DNA of 45,489 nucleotides, taken from the NCBI GenBank assembly GCA_031323845.1, contig JAVIYP010000020.1, forward strand, positions 1 to 45,489. The letters are read 5' to 3'. Below, piece by piece: positions 25,101 through 37,616 of this stretch. The position numbers were made by a program, and so were the translations under genes. Below the pieces are notes generated by a model, which made no database searches, had not been told where the DNA came from, and was given only the letters and a program-made list of their open reading frames with translations. Every line of letters begins with the position of its first letter. Position 1 is the first letter of the stretch. This DNA comes from PUPG01 sp031323845 (lineage in GTDB: Bacteria; Bacteroidota; Bacteroidia; Bacteroidales; UBA7960).

Positions 25101-25962
25101 TTGGACTACTGACAAGGACAAGAACAAGCTCATCAAGGAGTTGCTTCACAATTACTCCATCCAGTACAAGGATCTGCTTGGTACTTATAACCGCCGCAAA
25201 TTCACTGCCACCGTAGGTGACGAGTTGCCAGCAGGCATCGTGCAGCTGGCCAAGGTTTACCTGGCCAAGAAGCGCAAGCTCAAGGTGGGTGACAAGATGG
25301 CCGGCCGCCATGGTAACAAGGGTATCGTAGCCAAAATTGTAAGGCAGGAAGACATGCCGTTCCTCGAAGACGGCACACCTGTCGATATCGTGCTGAACCC
25401 CCTGGGCGTGCCTTCGCGTATGAACCTGGGACAGATCTATGAAACGGTGCTTGGATGGGCAGGGCAGAAACTTGGACTGACCTTTGCGAGTCCGATCTTT
25501 GACGGTGCTCATGTTGACGAAATAAACGAATACATGAGGCAAGCCGAATTGCCGGAAAACGGTAAAGTGTATTTGTATGATGGTGGAACGGGCGAGCGCT
25601 TTGATCAGCCTGCCACGGTAGGTGTGATCTACATGCTGAAGCTCGGGCATATGGTTGACGATAAGATGCATGCACGCTCTATCGGGCCTTACTCGCTGAT
25701 TACCCAGCAGCCTCTTGGAGGTAAAGCTCAGTTCGGAGGCCAGCGCTTCGGCGAGATGGAGGTTTGGGCACTCGAAGCATTCGGTGCCGCCAATGTGCTC
25801 CAGGAGATCCTGACGGTTAAGTCGGACGATGTTATTGGACGCGCCAAGACCTATGAAGCCCTCGTTAAGGGTGAAAACATGCCGATCCCCGGTGTGCCCG
25901 AATCATTCAACGTACTGGTACACGAGCTCAGAGGCCTGGGCCTCAATATCAGGTTCGATTAG
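22150..25962 (+). CDS. rpoB: RNA polymerase beta subunit
   Basis: The catalytic beta subunit of RNA polymerase. No ATG lies near the conserved beginning (ERINFGSVAKHFDYPDFLEIQIKSF with adjoining residues). I choose TTG 22150, giving 1270 residues, a usual length in Bacteroidota; TTG 22108 would add 14 unlikely residues and lie next to the upstream hairpin. Visible regions include the rifampicin-pocket segment (FFGTNQLSQFMDQTNPLAE), MSALGPGGLSRERAGFEVRD, the GRHGNKG loop and the C-terminal GGKAQFGGQRFGEMEVWALE. The sequence looks complete. It is followed by rpoC after 70 bp. Confidence 0.98.
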   Translation: MAAKQNTTERINFGSVAKHFDYPDFLEIQIKSFQDFFQLETTPENRKNEGLFKVFSENFPISDARNNFVLEFLDYFVDPPKYSIQECIERGLTYSVPLKAKLKLYCTDPEHEDFETIIQDVYLGMIPYMTPRGTFLINGAERVVVSQLHRSPGVFFGTSVHANGTQLYSARIIPFKGSWIEFATDINSVMYAYIDRKKKLPVTTLLRAIGFETDKDILEIFGLADEVKVTKTGLKKYVGRKLAARVLRSWVEDFVDEDTGEVVSIERTEVIIDRETVLENEHIEQILDAGVKNIILHKEGVNVNDFILVYNTLQKDTTNSEKEAVEFIYRLLRNADPPDDETARGMIEKLFFSDKRYDLGDVGRYRINRKLNLDTPMDVKVLTREDIIHIVKHLIELVNAKADVDDIDHLSNRRVRTVGEQLYTQFGVGLARMARTIRERMNVRDNEVFAPTDLINAKTLSSVINSFFGTNQLSQFMDQTNPLAELTHKRRMSALGPGGLSRERAGFEVRDVHFTHYGRLCTIETPEGPNIGLISSLCVYAKVNDLGFIETPYFPVENGKVNFNKQPLYLSAEEEETEIISQANVPLDKDGNFQEERLKVRYQADYPIVEPEKIKLMDVAPNQIASIAASLIPFLEHDDANRALMGSNMMRQAVPLINPEAPIVGTGLEKRVANDSRVLLHAEGNGVVEYVDADQIVIRYARTEDERLVSFEDDVRTYNLIKFSKTNQNTCLNLKPIVNKGQKVKKGQLLCEGYATKNGELALGRNLKVAFMPWKGYNFEDAIVVSEKIVRDDIFTSIHIEEFSLDVRDTKRGAEELTADIPNVSADAIKDLDENGLIRIGAEVNEGDILIGKITPKGETDPTPEEKLLRAIFGDKAGDVKDASLKAPPATKGVIIDKKLFSRIIKDRKAKTKEKAFIEKLDAEFKKKAEELRSKLVDKLIVLVSGKTSQGVSSSLKEIVVAKGTKFTQKILHGLDYITINPNNWTTDKDKNKLIKELLHNYSIQYKDLLGTYNRRKFTATVGDELPAGIVQLAKVYLAKKRKLKVGDKMAGRHGNKGIVAKIVRQEDMPFLEDGTPVDIVLNPLGVPSRMNLGQIYETVLGWAGQKLGLTFASPIFDGAHVDEINEYMRQAELPENGKVYLYDGGTGERFDQPATVGVIYMLKLGHMVDDKMHARSIGPYSLITQQPLGGKAQFGGQRFGEMEVWALEAFGAANVLQEILTVKSDDVIGRAKTYEALVKGENMPIPGVPESFNVLVHELRGLGLNIRFD

Positions 25963-26032
25963 TCAGCCTGTAACCAGCCGGTACTTGTTACCATTATGAT
26001 TATCGATTATTATCAGACATAATATAGAAAAT

Positions 26033-30349
<4,317 letters not shown>

Positions 30350-30394
30350 CGAACATGCCTGCGTTCTTTTTACAAACTGAAAAAAGCAAGGATT

Positions 30395-30709
30395 ATGAAT
30401 GATCCCCAAAAAACGGAAAAAAAGATCAATATTGAATTGGGTGAGGATGTGGCGGCAGGTACTTATTCAAACCTGGCCATTATTACCCATTCGAACACTG
30501 AATTTGTCATTGACTTTGTCAGGTTGATGCCGGGTATGCCCAAGGCTAAGGTGAAATCGCGCATTATTCTTACGCCTCAGCATGCCAAAAGACTGATGAA
30601 GGCTTTAAAGGACAACATTGCCAAGTTTGAGTCAGTCCATGGCCCCATCAAGGAAGTTGAAGGTCCCGGCCTGCCCATGAACCTCGGCGGGCCGACGGCT
30701 CAGGCCTGA
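30395..30709 (+). CDS. DUF3467 family protein
   Basis: A 104-residue protein beginning with a charged stretch, then the DUF3467 core (GTYSNLAIITHSNTEFVIDFVRLMPG; SRIILTPQHAKRLMKALKDNI). The family is a small conserved protein very often encoded directly after rpoC in Bacteroidota; its function is unknown, but position suggests a link to transcription. It starts 45 bp after rpoC and ends 10 bp before the convergent dnaE stop. Confidence 0.88.
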   Translation: MNDPQKTEKKINIELGEDVAAGTYSNLAIITHSNTEFVIDFVRLMPGMPKAKVKSRIILTPQHAKRLMKALKDNIAKFESVHGPIKEVEGPGLPMNLGGPTAQA

Positions 30710-30719
30710 CGGTCATCTT

Positions 30720-33700
30720 TTATACGCGCGGGTCAGGTTTCATCGGAAGCCTGACCATTTTTTTTGTGTCGAGCGAGGGAAACCCGAACTCTTCACAAAC
30801 TATTCCCTGAAGCAGGTATACTCCTTTGCCGTTAAAAGGCCATTTCTTTAGTGAATCAGGAAAGTGCACACTGTCAAAGAACATTCCTGAGGCATCCAGG
30901 AAACACGCAAAATGCATCAGTTCATTTTTGACGGTGCGCACGTATTTGATGTTAACCAGGGCGCCGGCCATGCGCACCTCCCTTCCCACATGATGCAGCA
31001 TGTCTGCTGCCATGATGTCGCCGCGAAAGCTCGTTTTTATCATGTCGAAAGGGCTTACGGAAACGGTAAACCCAAGCAATTCAAGTTCATCGTAGGCATC
31101 TTGCAAAGGGCCGTATTCCGGCGCGGGAAGGTCAAACGCTTTTCCCTGAACGGGAAACAGCAGCTGAGCGGGCATTGTTTTCCTGCTGCAGAGCAGATGT
31201 GCCTTCCACATAAGCTGTGCTTTAGGAAGGCCTGTGAAGCGGAAGGCGTTAATGCGTATGAGCAGGAGGAGCTGTTCGAGGGTCGTGCCGGTACGCCGGT
31301 AAAAATCTTCAAGTCCTGTGAAAGCACCACCGGCATTGCGTTCTCTGCATATGCTTTGTATGGTTTTATGTTCCAGGTCGCGAAGGTATGTCAGGCCGAT
31401 ATAGATATGGCGGCCGTATATGCTGCTGTGGTTGTTGCTGTGGTTCACACAGGGCAGCTCTATGCAGGCTCCGTATCGCCTGGCCTCATTCAGGTAAACA
31501 TCGGCCTGGTAAAAGCCTCCGTAGTTGTTGATCACTGCCGTGAGAAACTCGAGCGGGTAATATGCTTTCAGGTAGAGGCTCTGGTAGCTTTCAACGGCAA
31601 AGGAGGCTGAGTGGGCTTTTGAAAACGAATAGCCGGCAAAGGATTCGATTTGCCTCCACACCTCCCTGGTGAGATCTTCGGGGTGCCTTTTTGCGCGGCA
31701 GCTTTCGAAAAAGCGGTCCACCACACGCTGCATTTCCTTTTTTGACCGGTATTTTCCGCTCATGGCACGGCGCAACACGTCGGCATCTGCCAGGTCGAGC
31801 CCTGCAAAGTGATGGCACACTTTGATCACATCTTCCTGGTATACCATTACGCCAAAGGTTTCCCGGAGCTGTTCTTTCATTATGGGATGGAGGTACCGGA
31901 TGCTTTCGGGCTTGTGTGCCCGTTCGATGTAGGCGCGCATCATCCCTGAGCGGGCCACGCCCGGCCGTATAATGGAGCTGGCTGCCACCAGGCCGGGGTA
32001 GCTGTCGCACCGGAGCTTCTTGAGCAGGCCGCGCATGGCCGGACTCTCCACGTAAAAGCAGCCCGTGGTTTCGCCCGACTGCAGGAGGGATTTCACTTTC
32101 GGGTCATTTTTGAACGACTCCACCCTGTGTATGTCAACAGCAACGCCCCGGTTCTCCCTGATGAGGTGAACGCTGTCGTTGATGTGACCAATACCGCGCT
32201 GACTCAGTATATCGATCTTCTCAAAGCCCAGCTCTTCCGCTACGTACATGTCCCACTGCACGGTGGGCATCCCCTTGGGAGGCATGTCAAGTGCGGCGTA
32301 ACAGCATATAGGCTGTTCGGAAACCAGGACGCCGCCTGCATGGATGCTGCGCAGGTTGGGAAAGTCGGTCAGACGCGCGGCCGTTTCAAGGATGCGTGCA
32401 TTGACGGAATGTGGCGGGTAGCGCCTGTCCCTGACCGATACCATCATGTCTGCTTCGCTTTTTGGAAGCCCGTATACCTTACTTAATTCGCGTATGGTGG
32501 AACGTTCCCGGAACGTGCTTATGGTGCCGAGCAGGGCCGTATGTTCGCTGCCGTAACGCTTGAAGATATAGTCGAGCACCTGGTCACGGTCTTTCCATGA
32601 ATAGTCGATGTCAAAGTCGGGCGGACTCGAACGTTTGGGGTTTATGAAGCGTTCGAAGTAGAGGTTCAGGCTGACGGGGTCTACATCGGTAATACGCAGG
32701 CAGTAAGCCACAATGCTGTTGGCGCCGCTGCCCCGGCCAACGTGGTAAAAGCCGCGCGACATGGAATAACGGATGATATCCCACGTAATAAGAAAGTAAG
32801 CGGAAAAGCCCAGTTTGTCGATAATGTCGATTTCGTGCCGGACGCGCCGGAAGGCTTCCTGGTTGTCCTTGCCGTAACGGTACTCCAGTCCCTCCATGGC
32901 CAGTTTGGTGAGCAAAGCCCTGTCATCTGATACGCTGCCGGTGAAGTTTTTTTTGTTTTTCAGGCGGGGTGTGTCAAAGTCTATGCTACAGCGGTCAAGC
33001 AGCCGTTCCGTGTTTTTGAGGATATGGGCAAAACCTGCATAGCGTTTTTGCATTTCATCGGGCGGCACCATGACTTCACCGGCCTGTGCATACTGTTGCG
33101 GTGTCAGCTGGCTGAGCAGCAGATTATAGTGGATGGCGCGCAGGTGCACATGCAGGCTGTGTTCGTCCGGATGTGCAAAAGACACGGGTTGCAGGGCTAC
33201 CATCCGCTCCATGGTGTGGCGCAAAGGAGAGGCGTACAGGTGATGGAGCTCTGTGCTCCGTATACCGGTGAACTCATTGGGATGCGGTTTGTTACCGGTT
33301 CCGGCGGGTGCATCTTCCCGGTAACCGGCTTTTGCCGGGCGTCGTTGTGCGTGGTTTACGCCTGAGGGAGCTGTGCTGTGCGCATGCTTCGTAAAGGGAT
33401 ACACCACAAAGGTGTCGTCACAGACCGGGAAACGGCAGGGCAGGGGCGTGCCCCGGGCATTATGCAGGCTCATAAAGGCGTTGATGCGCCTGAACCCTTC
33501 ATTGTTGCGTGCAAGGACGATGTACAACAGCCGGTTACTTTCCCTGAACTCCATGCCGGCTACAGGATGTATGCCCTGTTTACGGCAGCGCATCACAAAC
33601 TCGGGTATGGCCGTACAATTGTGGATGTCGGTCAAAGCCATCCGTGCCACGCCATGCTTTACGGCGTGTGTCACGAGCTGTTCCGGTGATAAGGTCCCGT

Positions 33701-33734
33701 AACGAAGGCTGTAGTAGGTATGACAGTTCAGCAT
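30720..33734 (-). CDS. dnaE: DNA polymerase III alpha-type polymerase, DnaE2-like
   Basis: A 1004-residue C-family polymerase, shorter than replicative DnaE (about 1160-1250). It has an N-terminal PHP domain (HTYYSLRYG; ALTDIHN), the palm with GRGSGANSIVAY and catalytic PDFDIDY near residue 372, and a C-terminal OB-like segment (VNIKYVRTVKNELMHF). A low-complexity insert of about 35 residues lies at 117-152. Its ATG overlaps the dinB stop region by 7 bp, so the two are translationally coupled. Pairing with a Y-family polymerase and a LexA-like regulator suggests a damage-induced, translesion accessory polymerase (like DnaE2), not the main replicase. That role is inferred. Confidence 0.88.
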   Translation of the reverse strand: MLNCHTYYSLRYGTLSPEQLVTHAVKHGVARMALTDIHNCTAIPEFVMRCRKQGIHPVAGMEFRESNRLLYIVLARNNEGFRRINAFMSLHNARGTPLPCRFPVCDDTFVVYPFTKHAHSTAPSGVNHAQRRPAKAGYREDAPAGTGNKPHPNEFTGIRSTELHHLYASPLRHTMERMVALQPVSFAHPDEHSLHVHLRAIHYNLLLSQLTPQQYAQAGEVMVPPDEMQKRYAGFAHILKNTERLLDRCSIDFDTPRLKNKKNFTGSVSDDRALLTKLAMEGLEYRYGKDNQEAFRRVRHEIDIIDKLGFSAYFLITWDIIRYSMSRGFYHVGRGSGANSIVAYCLRITDVDPVSLNLYFERFINPKRSSPPDFDIDYSWKDRDQVLDYIFKRYGSEHTALLGTISTFRERSTIRELSKVYGLPKSEADMMVSVRDRRYPPHSVNARILETAARLTDFPNLRSIHAGGVLVSEQPICCYAALDMPPKGMPTVQWDMYVAEELGFEKIDILSQRGIGHINDSVHLIRENRGVAVDIHRVESFKNDPKVKSLLQSGETTGCFYVESPAMRGLLKKLRCDSYPGLVAASSIIRPGVARSGMMRAYIERAHKPESIRYLHPIMKEQLRETFGVMVYQEDVIKVCHHFAGLDLADADVLRRAMSGKYRSKKEMQRVVDRFFESCRAKRHPEDLTREVWRQIESFAGYSFSKAHSASFAVESYQSLYLKAYYPLEFLTAVINNYGGFYQADVYLNEARRYGACIELPCVNHSNNHSSIYGRHIYIGLTYLRDLEHKTIQSICRERNAGGAFTGLEDFYRRTGTTLEQLLLLIRINAFRFTGLPKAQLMWKAHLLCSRKTMPAQLLFPVQGKAFDLPAPEYGPLQDAYDELELLGFTVSVSPFDMIKTSFRGDIMAADMLHHVGREVRMAGALVNIKYVRTVKNELMHFACFLDASGMFFDSVHFPDSLKKWPFNGKGVYLLQGIVCEEFGFPSLDTKKMVRLPMKPDPRV
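30731..30765 (+). terminator. Intrinsic terminator of the rpoB-rpoC cluster, inside dnaE
   Basis: Arms 30731-30740 and 30747-30756 form a 10-bp stem (one G-T pair) with loop CATCGG. An A and eight T (30758-30765) follow. It begins 21 bp after the DUF3467 stop. It lies wholly within the 3' end of the opposite-strand dnaE gene, so the same bases encode the DnaE C-terminus. Confidence 0.87.
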
Positions 33735-34918
33735 GATGTCGGTTGACGGATCGGTTGATCGGTTCGTCCGGAACTCCTGACTCCCCGGTATATGGCCTGT
33801 GTTCCGTATTTTTTTTTCATTTTGTCAATAGCTTGGTAGAGTTTTGCCTGCTCAGGGGTGTTTTCGAACATATTGAGTTGCGGGCATCCGCTGACGAGGC
33901 TGCTGAACCGCACACCCACCAGGCGGATACGCATGCGGCGCGTATGCAGGCGGCGAAACAGCTCTTTGCAGGCCGGTATGAGTACATGGTCGAATGCAGT
34001 GTAAGGCAGGCTGTGCTGCAGGCTGTGCGTGTCAAAATTGGCATACCGGATCCTGACACTGACACAGGCGGTGAGCTGTCCCCGCTTGCGAAGTTTGTGG
34101 GCCAGCTCTTCGCAGAGCCCCGTGAGCGTTCTGTGTATAAAACACGTATCGATGGTGTCGCTTTCAAACGTTGTTTCACTGCTTATCGACTTTCTTTCGT
34201 TCCAGGCGTGTACGGGGGTGGGGTCTATGCCATTGGCCTTTTTCCAGAGCTCCCGCCCGTTTTTCCCCATCATCTGTTCCAGTATCTCCGGAGGAATGCA
34301 CCTGAGTGTTCTGATGGTGGCGATGCCCATGTTCCGCAGGCTGTGATAGGTTTTTGGCCCTATCATAGGGATCTTTCGTATAGAGAGGGGGTCAAGGAAA
34401 GCCCTGGTGATGTGTGGTTCCACCTGTAACTGACCGTTGGGCTTGGCTTCACCCGTGGCAATTTTCGACACCGTTTTGTTAAGCGACAACCCGAGGGAAA
34501 CAGGCAGGCCCGTTTCCCTGATGATGTATTGCCGAAGCTCCGATGCCCATTGCCGGCATCCAAAAAAACGATCCATGCCGCTGATGTCAACATAGTGTTC
34601 GTCAATGGATGCTTTTTCAAACAGGGGCGCTTTTTCTGCGATGATGTCGGTGACCAGGCGCGAGTATCTGCTGTACACCTCCATGTCGCCACGTATGTAG
34701 GTGGCATGGCCACACAGCTGTCGCGCCAGCTTCATGGGCATGGCAGCGTGTACACCAAATTGCCGCGCCTCGTAGCTGCAACTTGCCACGACACCCCTGT
34801 CGCCCCCGCCGCCAATGATCACCGGCAGCCCCGCCAGGCGACTGTTGCGTAAACGCTCAACGGATACAAAAAAACTATCCAGATCCAGGTGTATAATGCT
34901 GCGATGCTGCTCCTGCAT
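33728..34918 (-). CDS. dinB: Y-family DNA polymerase IV (DinB)
   Basis: A 396-residue translesion polymerase. The metal-binding acids are intact: Asp12 (HLDLDSFF) and Asp106-Glu107 (KASIDEHYVDI), as is the steric-gate/fingers region CSYEAR. Helix-hairpin-helix and little-finger domains follow. A probable beta-clamp-binding motif QLNMF lies at 347-351. The intact catalytic residues distinguish it from the inactive ImuB subunit. It is the first gene of a dinB-dnaE operon, divergent from the S24-type repressor, and probably induced when that repressor is cleaved. Confidence 0.93.
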   Translation of the reverse strand: MQEQHRSIIHLDLDSFFVSVERLRNSRLAGLPVIIGGGGDRGVVASCSYEARQFGVHAAMPMKLARQLCGHATYIRGDMEVYSRYSRLVTDIIAEKAPLFEKASIDEHYVDISGMDRFFGCRQWASELRQYIIRETGLPVSLGLSLNKTVSKIATGEAKPNGQLQVEPHITRAFLDPLSIRKIPMIGPKTYHSLRNMGIATIRTLRCIPPEILEQMMGKNGRELWKKANGIDPTPVHAWNERKSISSETTFESDTIDTCFIHRTLTGLCEELAHKLRKRGQLTACVSVRIRYANFDTHSLQHSLPYTAFDHVLIPACKELFRRLHTRRMRIRLVGVRFSSLVSGCPQLNMFENTPEQAKLYQAIDKMKKKYGTQAIYRGVRSSGRTDQPIRQPTSC

Positions 34919-34930
34919 AAGCCGTAAACA

Positions 34931-34947
34931 ACTTTTTTAAAAAAAGT
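34931..34947. promoter_or_regulatory. A/T palindrome in the dinB leader
   Basis: ACTTTTTT and AAAAAAGT form an 8-1-8 palindrome 13 bp before the dinB start. The minus-strand TACTTTTT at 34941-34948 could be a degenerate -7 element. It may be a weak second regulator site or simply AT-rich sequence. Confidence 0.35.
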
Positions 34948-34954
34948 ATGTGTT

Positions 34955-34971
34955 TGATTAAAAATTAATCA
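34955..34971. promoter_or_regulatory. Probable operator of the S24-type repressor
   Basis: TGATTAA and TTAATCA form a perfect 7-3-7 palindrome (17 bp). It directly abuts the rightward -7 element at 34972 and lies upstream of the possible dinB -7 element, so one bound dimer could block both genes. A further TAATCA half-site is at 34989-34994. The assignment is inferred from position and symmetry. Confidence 0.6.
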
Positions 34972-34979
34972 TAAATTTG
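34972..34979 (+). promoter_or_regulatory. -7 element of the S24-type repressor gene
   Basis: TAAATTTG matches TAnnTTTG, 37 bp before the repressor ATG. The only clear TTTG upstream (34953-34956) leaves a 15-bp spacer, short of the usual 19-21. Confidence 0.5.
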
Positions 34980-35016
34980 CTTATAATATAATCAAAAAAA
35001 TATTAGCTGACACACC

Positions 35017-35817
35017 ATGAGCTATTTTGGAAAAAATATCAAATTATTGCGTAAGCGCCGTGGCCGCACCCAGGATGATGTGGCTTTTGCGCTTGGACTG
35101 AAACGTCCTACGCTGAGTGGGTACGAAAACGGTGTTGCCCAACCCGGGCTGGATACCCTGGTGGCATTCTCCCGTTATTTCAATGTTTCTGTTGACACCC
35201 TTATCAAAACTGAGCTCTCCGCGCTATCGGAAAGTCAGCTTTCGCAGCTGGAGCGCGGATACGATGTTTTTCTTACGGGAAGCAAGCTTAGGGTGCTGGC
35301 TACCACGGTGGACCGGGAAAATGAAGAAAATATTGAAATGGTATCGGAAAAAGCCCGGGCCGGCTACCGCGCGGGCTTTGCCGACCCTGAATTCATAAAG
35401 GTTCTTCCTGCTTTTCAGATGCCTTTCCTGTCAAAACAGAAAAAATACCGAAGCTTCCAGATCTCAGGCGACAGCATGTTGCCTATACCGCATGGCTCCT
35501 GGGTGACCTGTGAGTTTGTCCAGAACTGGCATCTGATACAAAACCGTCATGCCTATGTAATCCATACGCTTGACGATGGCGTGGTATTCAAAGTGGTTGA
35601 AAACCTCATCCGCAAAGAAGGAACACTAAGGCTGCATTCCCTGAACCCGGCTTACGAACCTTATGATGTCCATGTAAACGACGTACGTGAAATATGGAAG
35701 TTTATCAATTATATCAGCAGCGAGATGCCGGATCCGGGCGTCAGCAATACCGAACTGGCCCGGCAGGTGAATCGTCTGCGCGAAGATGTGGAGCGGCTGA
35801 AGCAGCATCAGCCATAA
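35017..35817 (+). CDS. LexA/CI-like repressor: XRE HTH plus S24 self-cleavage domain
   Basis: A 266-residue regulator. The N-terminal XRE helix-turn-helix (residues 5-60: LLRKRRGRTQDDVAFALGL, then TLSGYENG) is followed by an S24 peptidase domain. Ser153 (ISGDSMLP) and Lys192 (VVFKVV) form the Ser-Lys dyad. An Ala115-Gly116 bond (EKARAGYRAG) lies 38 residues before the serine, close to LexA spacing, so RecA-stimulated self-cleavage is plausible. A coiled-coil-like C-terminal tail (LARQVNRLREDVERLKQ) is extra. It is divergent from dinB-dnaE over a 98-bp region holding a palindrome. It probably represses itself and the polymerase operon until DNA damage. Confidence 0.88.
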   Translation: MSYFGKNIKLLRKRRGRTQDDVAFALGLKRPTLSGYENGVAQPGLDTLVAFSRYFNVSVDTLIKTELSALSESQLSQLERGYDVFLTGSKLRVLATTVDRENEENIEMVSEKARAGYRAGFADPEFIKVLPAFQMPFLSKQKKYRSFQISGDSMLPIPHGSWVTCEFVQNWHLIQNRHAYVIHTLDDGVVFKVVENLIRKEGTLRLHSLNPAYEPYDVHVNDVREIWKFINYISSEMPDPGVSNTELARQVNRLREDVERLKQHQP

Positions 35818-35831
35818 GGGTGTCCCGGTGT

Positions 35832-36881
35832 TTACGCTTTTTTCAGTGTGAAGGCGAATGTTGTGCCCACGCCGAGGGTGCTGCGCACATTAATGGTTTG
35901 ATGGTGCGCCTCTATGATGTGTTTCACTATGGCCAAACCAAGTCCTGAGCCCCCGCCGTGATTCCGGGTACGGCTCTTCTCACCCCGGTAAAAACGCTCA
36001 AAGATCCGGGGCAGTTCTTCGCGGGGAATGCCGATGCCACTGTCCGTTACCTCGGTAAGTATATGCTCGTCCATATCAAAAAAACTCACCTTTACCCTGC
36101 CACCCTCGGTGCCGTATTTGATCGCATTTACCACCAGGTTGGTGACCACCTGGTGCATGTTCTGTCTGTCGGCGTACACCGGTATGGTGTTGTCGTACGT
36201 CTGACCAAAGCCTAAACGGATCTTTTTCTGTTTAGCTTCCATTTCAAGCATGTCAATGACTTCCTGAACCAGGATCAGCATGTCGAAACTGCTGAAGTTG
36301 AGTTTTATCTGACCCGATTCAAGCTTTGAGATGGTATCCAGGTCATCCACTATGGAAATCATGCGGTTGATGCTTTGCTCGGTGCGTAAGAGATAACTCC
36401 TGTTGACAGCCGGATCTTCAAGGCCCCCGTCGAGCAAGGTAAGCACATAGCCCTGAATATTGAATATCGGGGTTTTTAACTCATGCGACACATTGCCGAG
36501 AAACTCCCTGCGGTATTCCTCAAGCTTTCTCAGGTCTTCAATCTCCTGTTTTTTATCACTTGCCCAGGCCGCTACGTCTTCACCGGCCTTGCTGATCATT
36601 TGCTCCCTGTTTGCTGTGGCCTCCTTTCGCTTAGCGCGCGGCGTCTTTATGTCAAGAATGTTTTTATAGATGAGTCGTATTTTATTATACACAAAGTGAT
36701 CAAACAAAAAATTGAACAAAAGCATGGTGATAAAAAACAGGAAGAGGCCGCCCGCCGGATACACATACCACACAAATGAAGCGAGAGACAATGCCCTGGC
36801 TGAAAACAACAGGGTGGTAAATGCAGCTGTTACCACCAGTGCTGCAATAAAAGCCAGTTTTTTTGGCGAGTAATCCTTCAT
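35832..36881 (-). CDS. Sensor histidine kinase, PhoR-like
   Basis: A 349-residue kinase with two membrane helices (about 9-28 and 41-61) and almost no periplasmic loop. HisKA follows with GNVSHELKTP (His133), then the HATPase domain with N box (NLVVNAIKYG), DSGIGIP and GGGSGLGLAIVKHI. All catalytic boxes are intact. It overlaps the response regulator by one base, forming a classic regulator-kinase pair. The short sensor region and the neighbouring PiT gene make a PhoR-type phosphate kinase likely, but this is inferred from context. Confidence 0.88.
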   Translation of the reverse strand: MKDYSPKKLAFIAALVVTAAFTTLLFSARALSLASFVWYVYPAGGLFLFFITMLLFNFLFDHFVYNKIRLIYKNILDIKTPRAKRKEATANREQMISKAGEDVAAWASDKKQEIEDLRKLEEYRREFLGNVSHELKTPIFNIQGYVLTLLDGGLEDPAVNRSYLLRTEQSINRMISIVDDLDTISKLESGQIKLNFSSFDMLILVQEVIDMLEMEAKQKKIRLGFGQTYDNTIPVYADRQNMHQVVTNLVVNAIKYGTEGGRVKVSFFDMDEHILTEVTDSGIGIPREELPRIFERFYRGEKSRTRNHGGGSGLGLAIVKHIIEAHHQTINVRSTLGVGTTFAFTLKKA

Positions 36882-37594
36882 CAGTGTTGCCCTGATTCTC
36901 TTTTTGGCTCAGGAAGAAATTTATAACCTACGCCCTTAACCGTGTAAATATATTCATGTCCGATTTTTTCACGCAGTTTCCTGATATGGACATCAATGGT
37001 ACGGTCGCCGACGATCACCTGGTTACCCCATACTTCTGAAAAAATATCATCGCGGGTAAATACCTTATTCGGCTTGGAGTGAAGCAGTGAAAGCAGTTCA
37101 AATTCCTTGCGCGGTAATTCAATGGGCTGATCCTTCTTCCACACCACATATTGCTCCCGGTCGATACGTATATCGCCCGCCTGTTGCTTGACTGCATCGT
37201 CATCTTCGTCTCTTTCCAGTCGGCGCAACAGTGCTTTTACACGACTGATAAGCAGCCCGGGCTTGATCGGTTTTGCAATATAGTCGTCACCTCCTGCATC
37301 GAAACCGGCCAGCTGCGAATAATCCTCATTACGTGCCGTTAAAAAAGCAATAAGGCTGTGCTTTAGCTTCGGGATCCGCTTTAACTCACGGCAGGTTTCT
37401 ATGCCATCCATGCCCGGCATCATAACGTCCAGTATGATGAGTTGCGGCAGATGATGACGCGCCAGTTCAATGGCATCCGTGCCGTTGAGCGCAGTAAACA
37501 CCCTGAAGCCTTCTTTACGGAGATTATAGCTTAAAAAGTCAAGGATGTCGGGTTCATCATCAACCAGGAGAATGCTGTGTACCTGATTTGTCAT
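36881..37594 (-). CDS. OmpR/PhoB-family response regulator
   Basis: A 237-residue regulator. The receiver domain (residues 7-122) has acidic pocket DDE at 12-14, phosphoacceptor Asp56 (IILDVMMPG) and Lys in the KPIKP segment. A winged-helix DNA-binding domain follows (LPRKEFELLSLLHSKPNKVFTRDDI; DRTIDVHIRKLREKIG). It is the first gene of the pair with the downstream kinase. A minus-strand TACCTTTG at 37617-37624 may be its -7 element, without a good -33. It is PhoB-like by domain and neighbourhood. Confidence 0.9.
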   Translation of the reverse strand: MTNQVHSILLVDDEPDILDFLSYNLRKEGFRVFTALNGTDAIELARHHLPQLIILDVMMPGMDGIETCRELKRIPKLKHSLIAFLTARNEDYSQLAGFDAGGDDYIAKPIKPGLLISRVKALLRRLERDEDDDAVKQQAGDIRIDREQYVVWKKDQPIELPRKEFELLSLLHSKPNKVFTRDDIFSEVWGNQVIVGDRTIDVHIRKLREKIGHEYIYTVKGVGYKFLPEPKRESGQH

Positions 37595-37616
37595 CTGTTT
37601 CTCAATGCTTATGTTA

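Noticed and set aside
24949..25671. Long minus-strand ORF (240 codons) inside rpoB
   Set aside because: It is antisense to strongly conserved rpoB sequence and shows no recognisable protein features.
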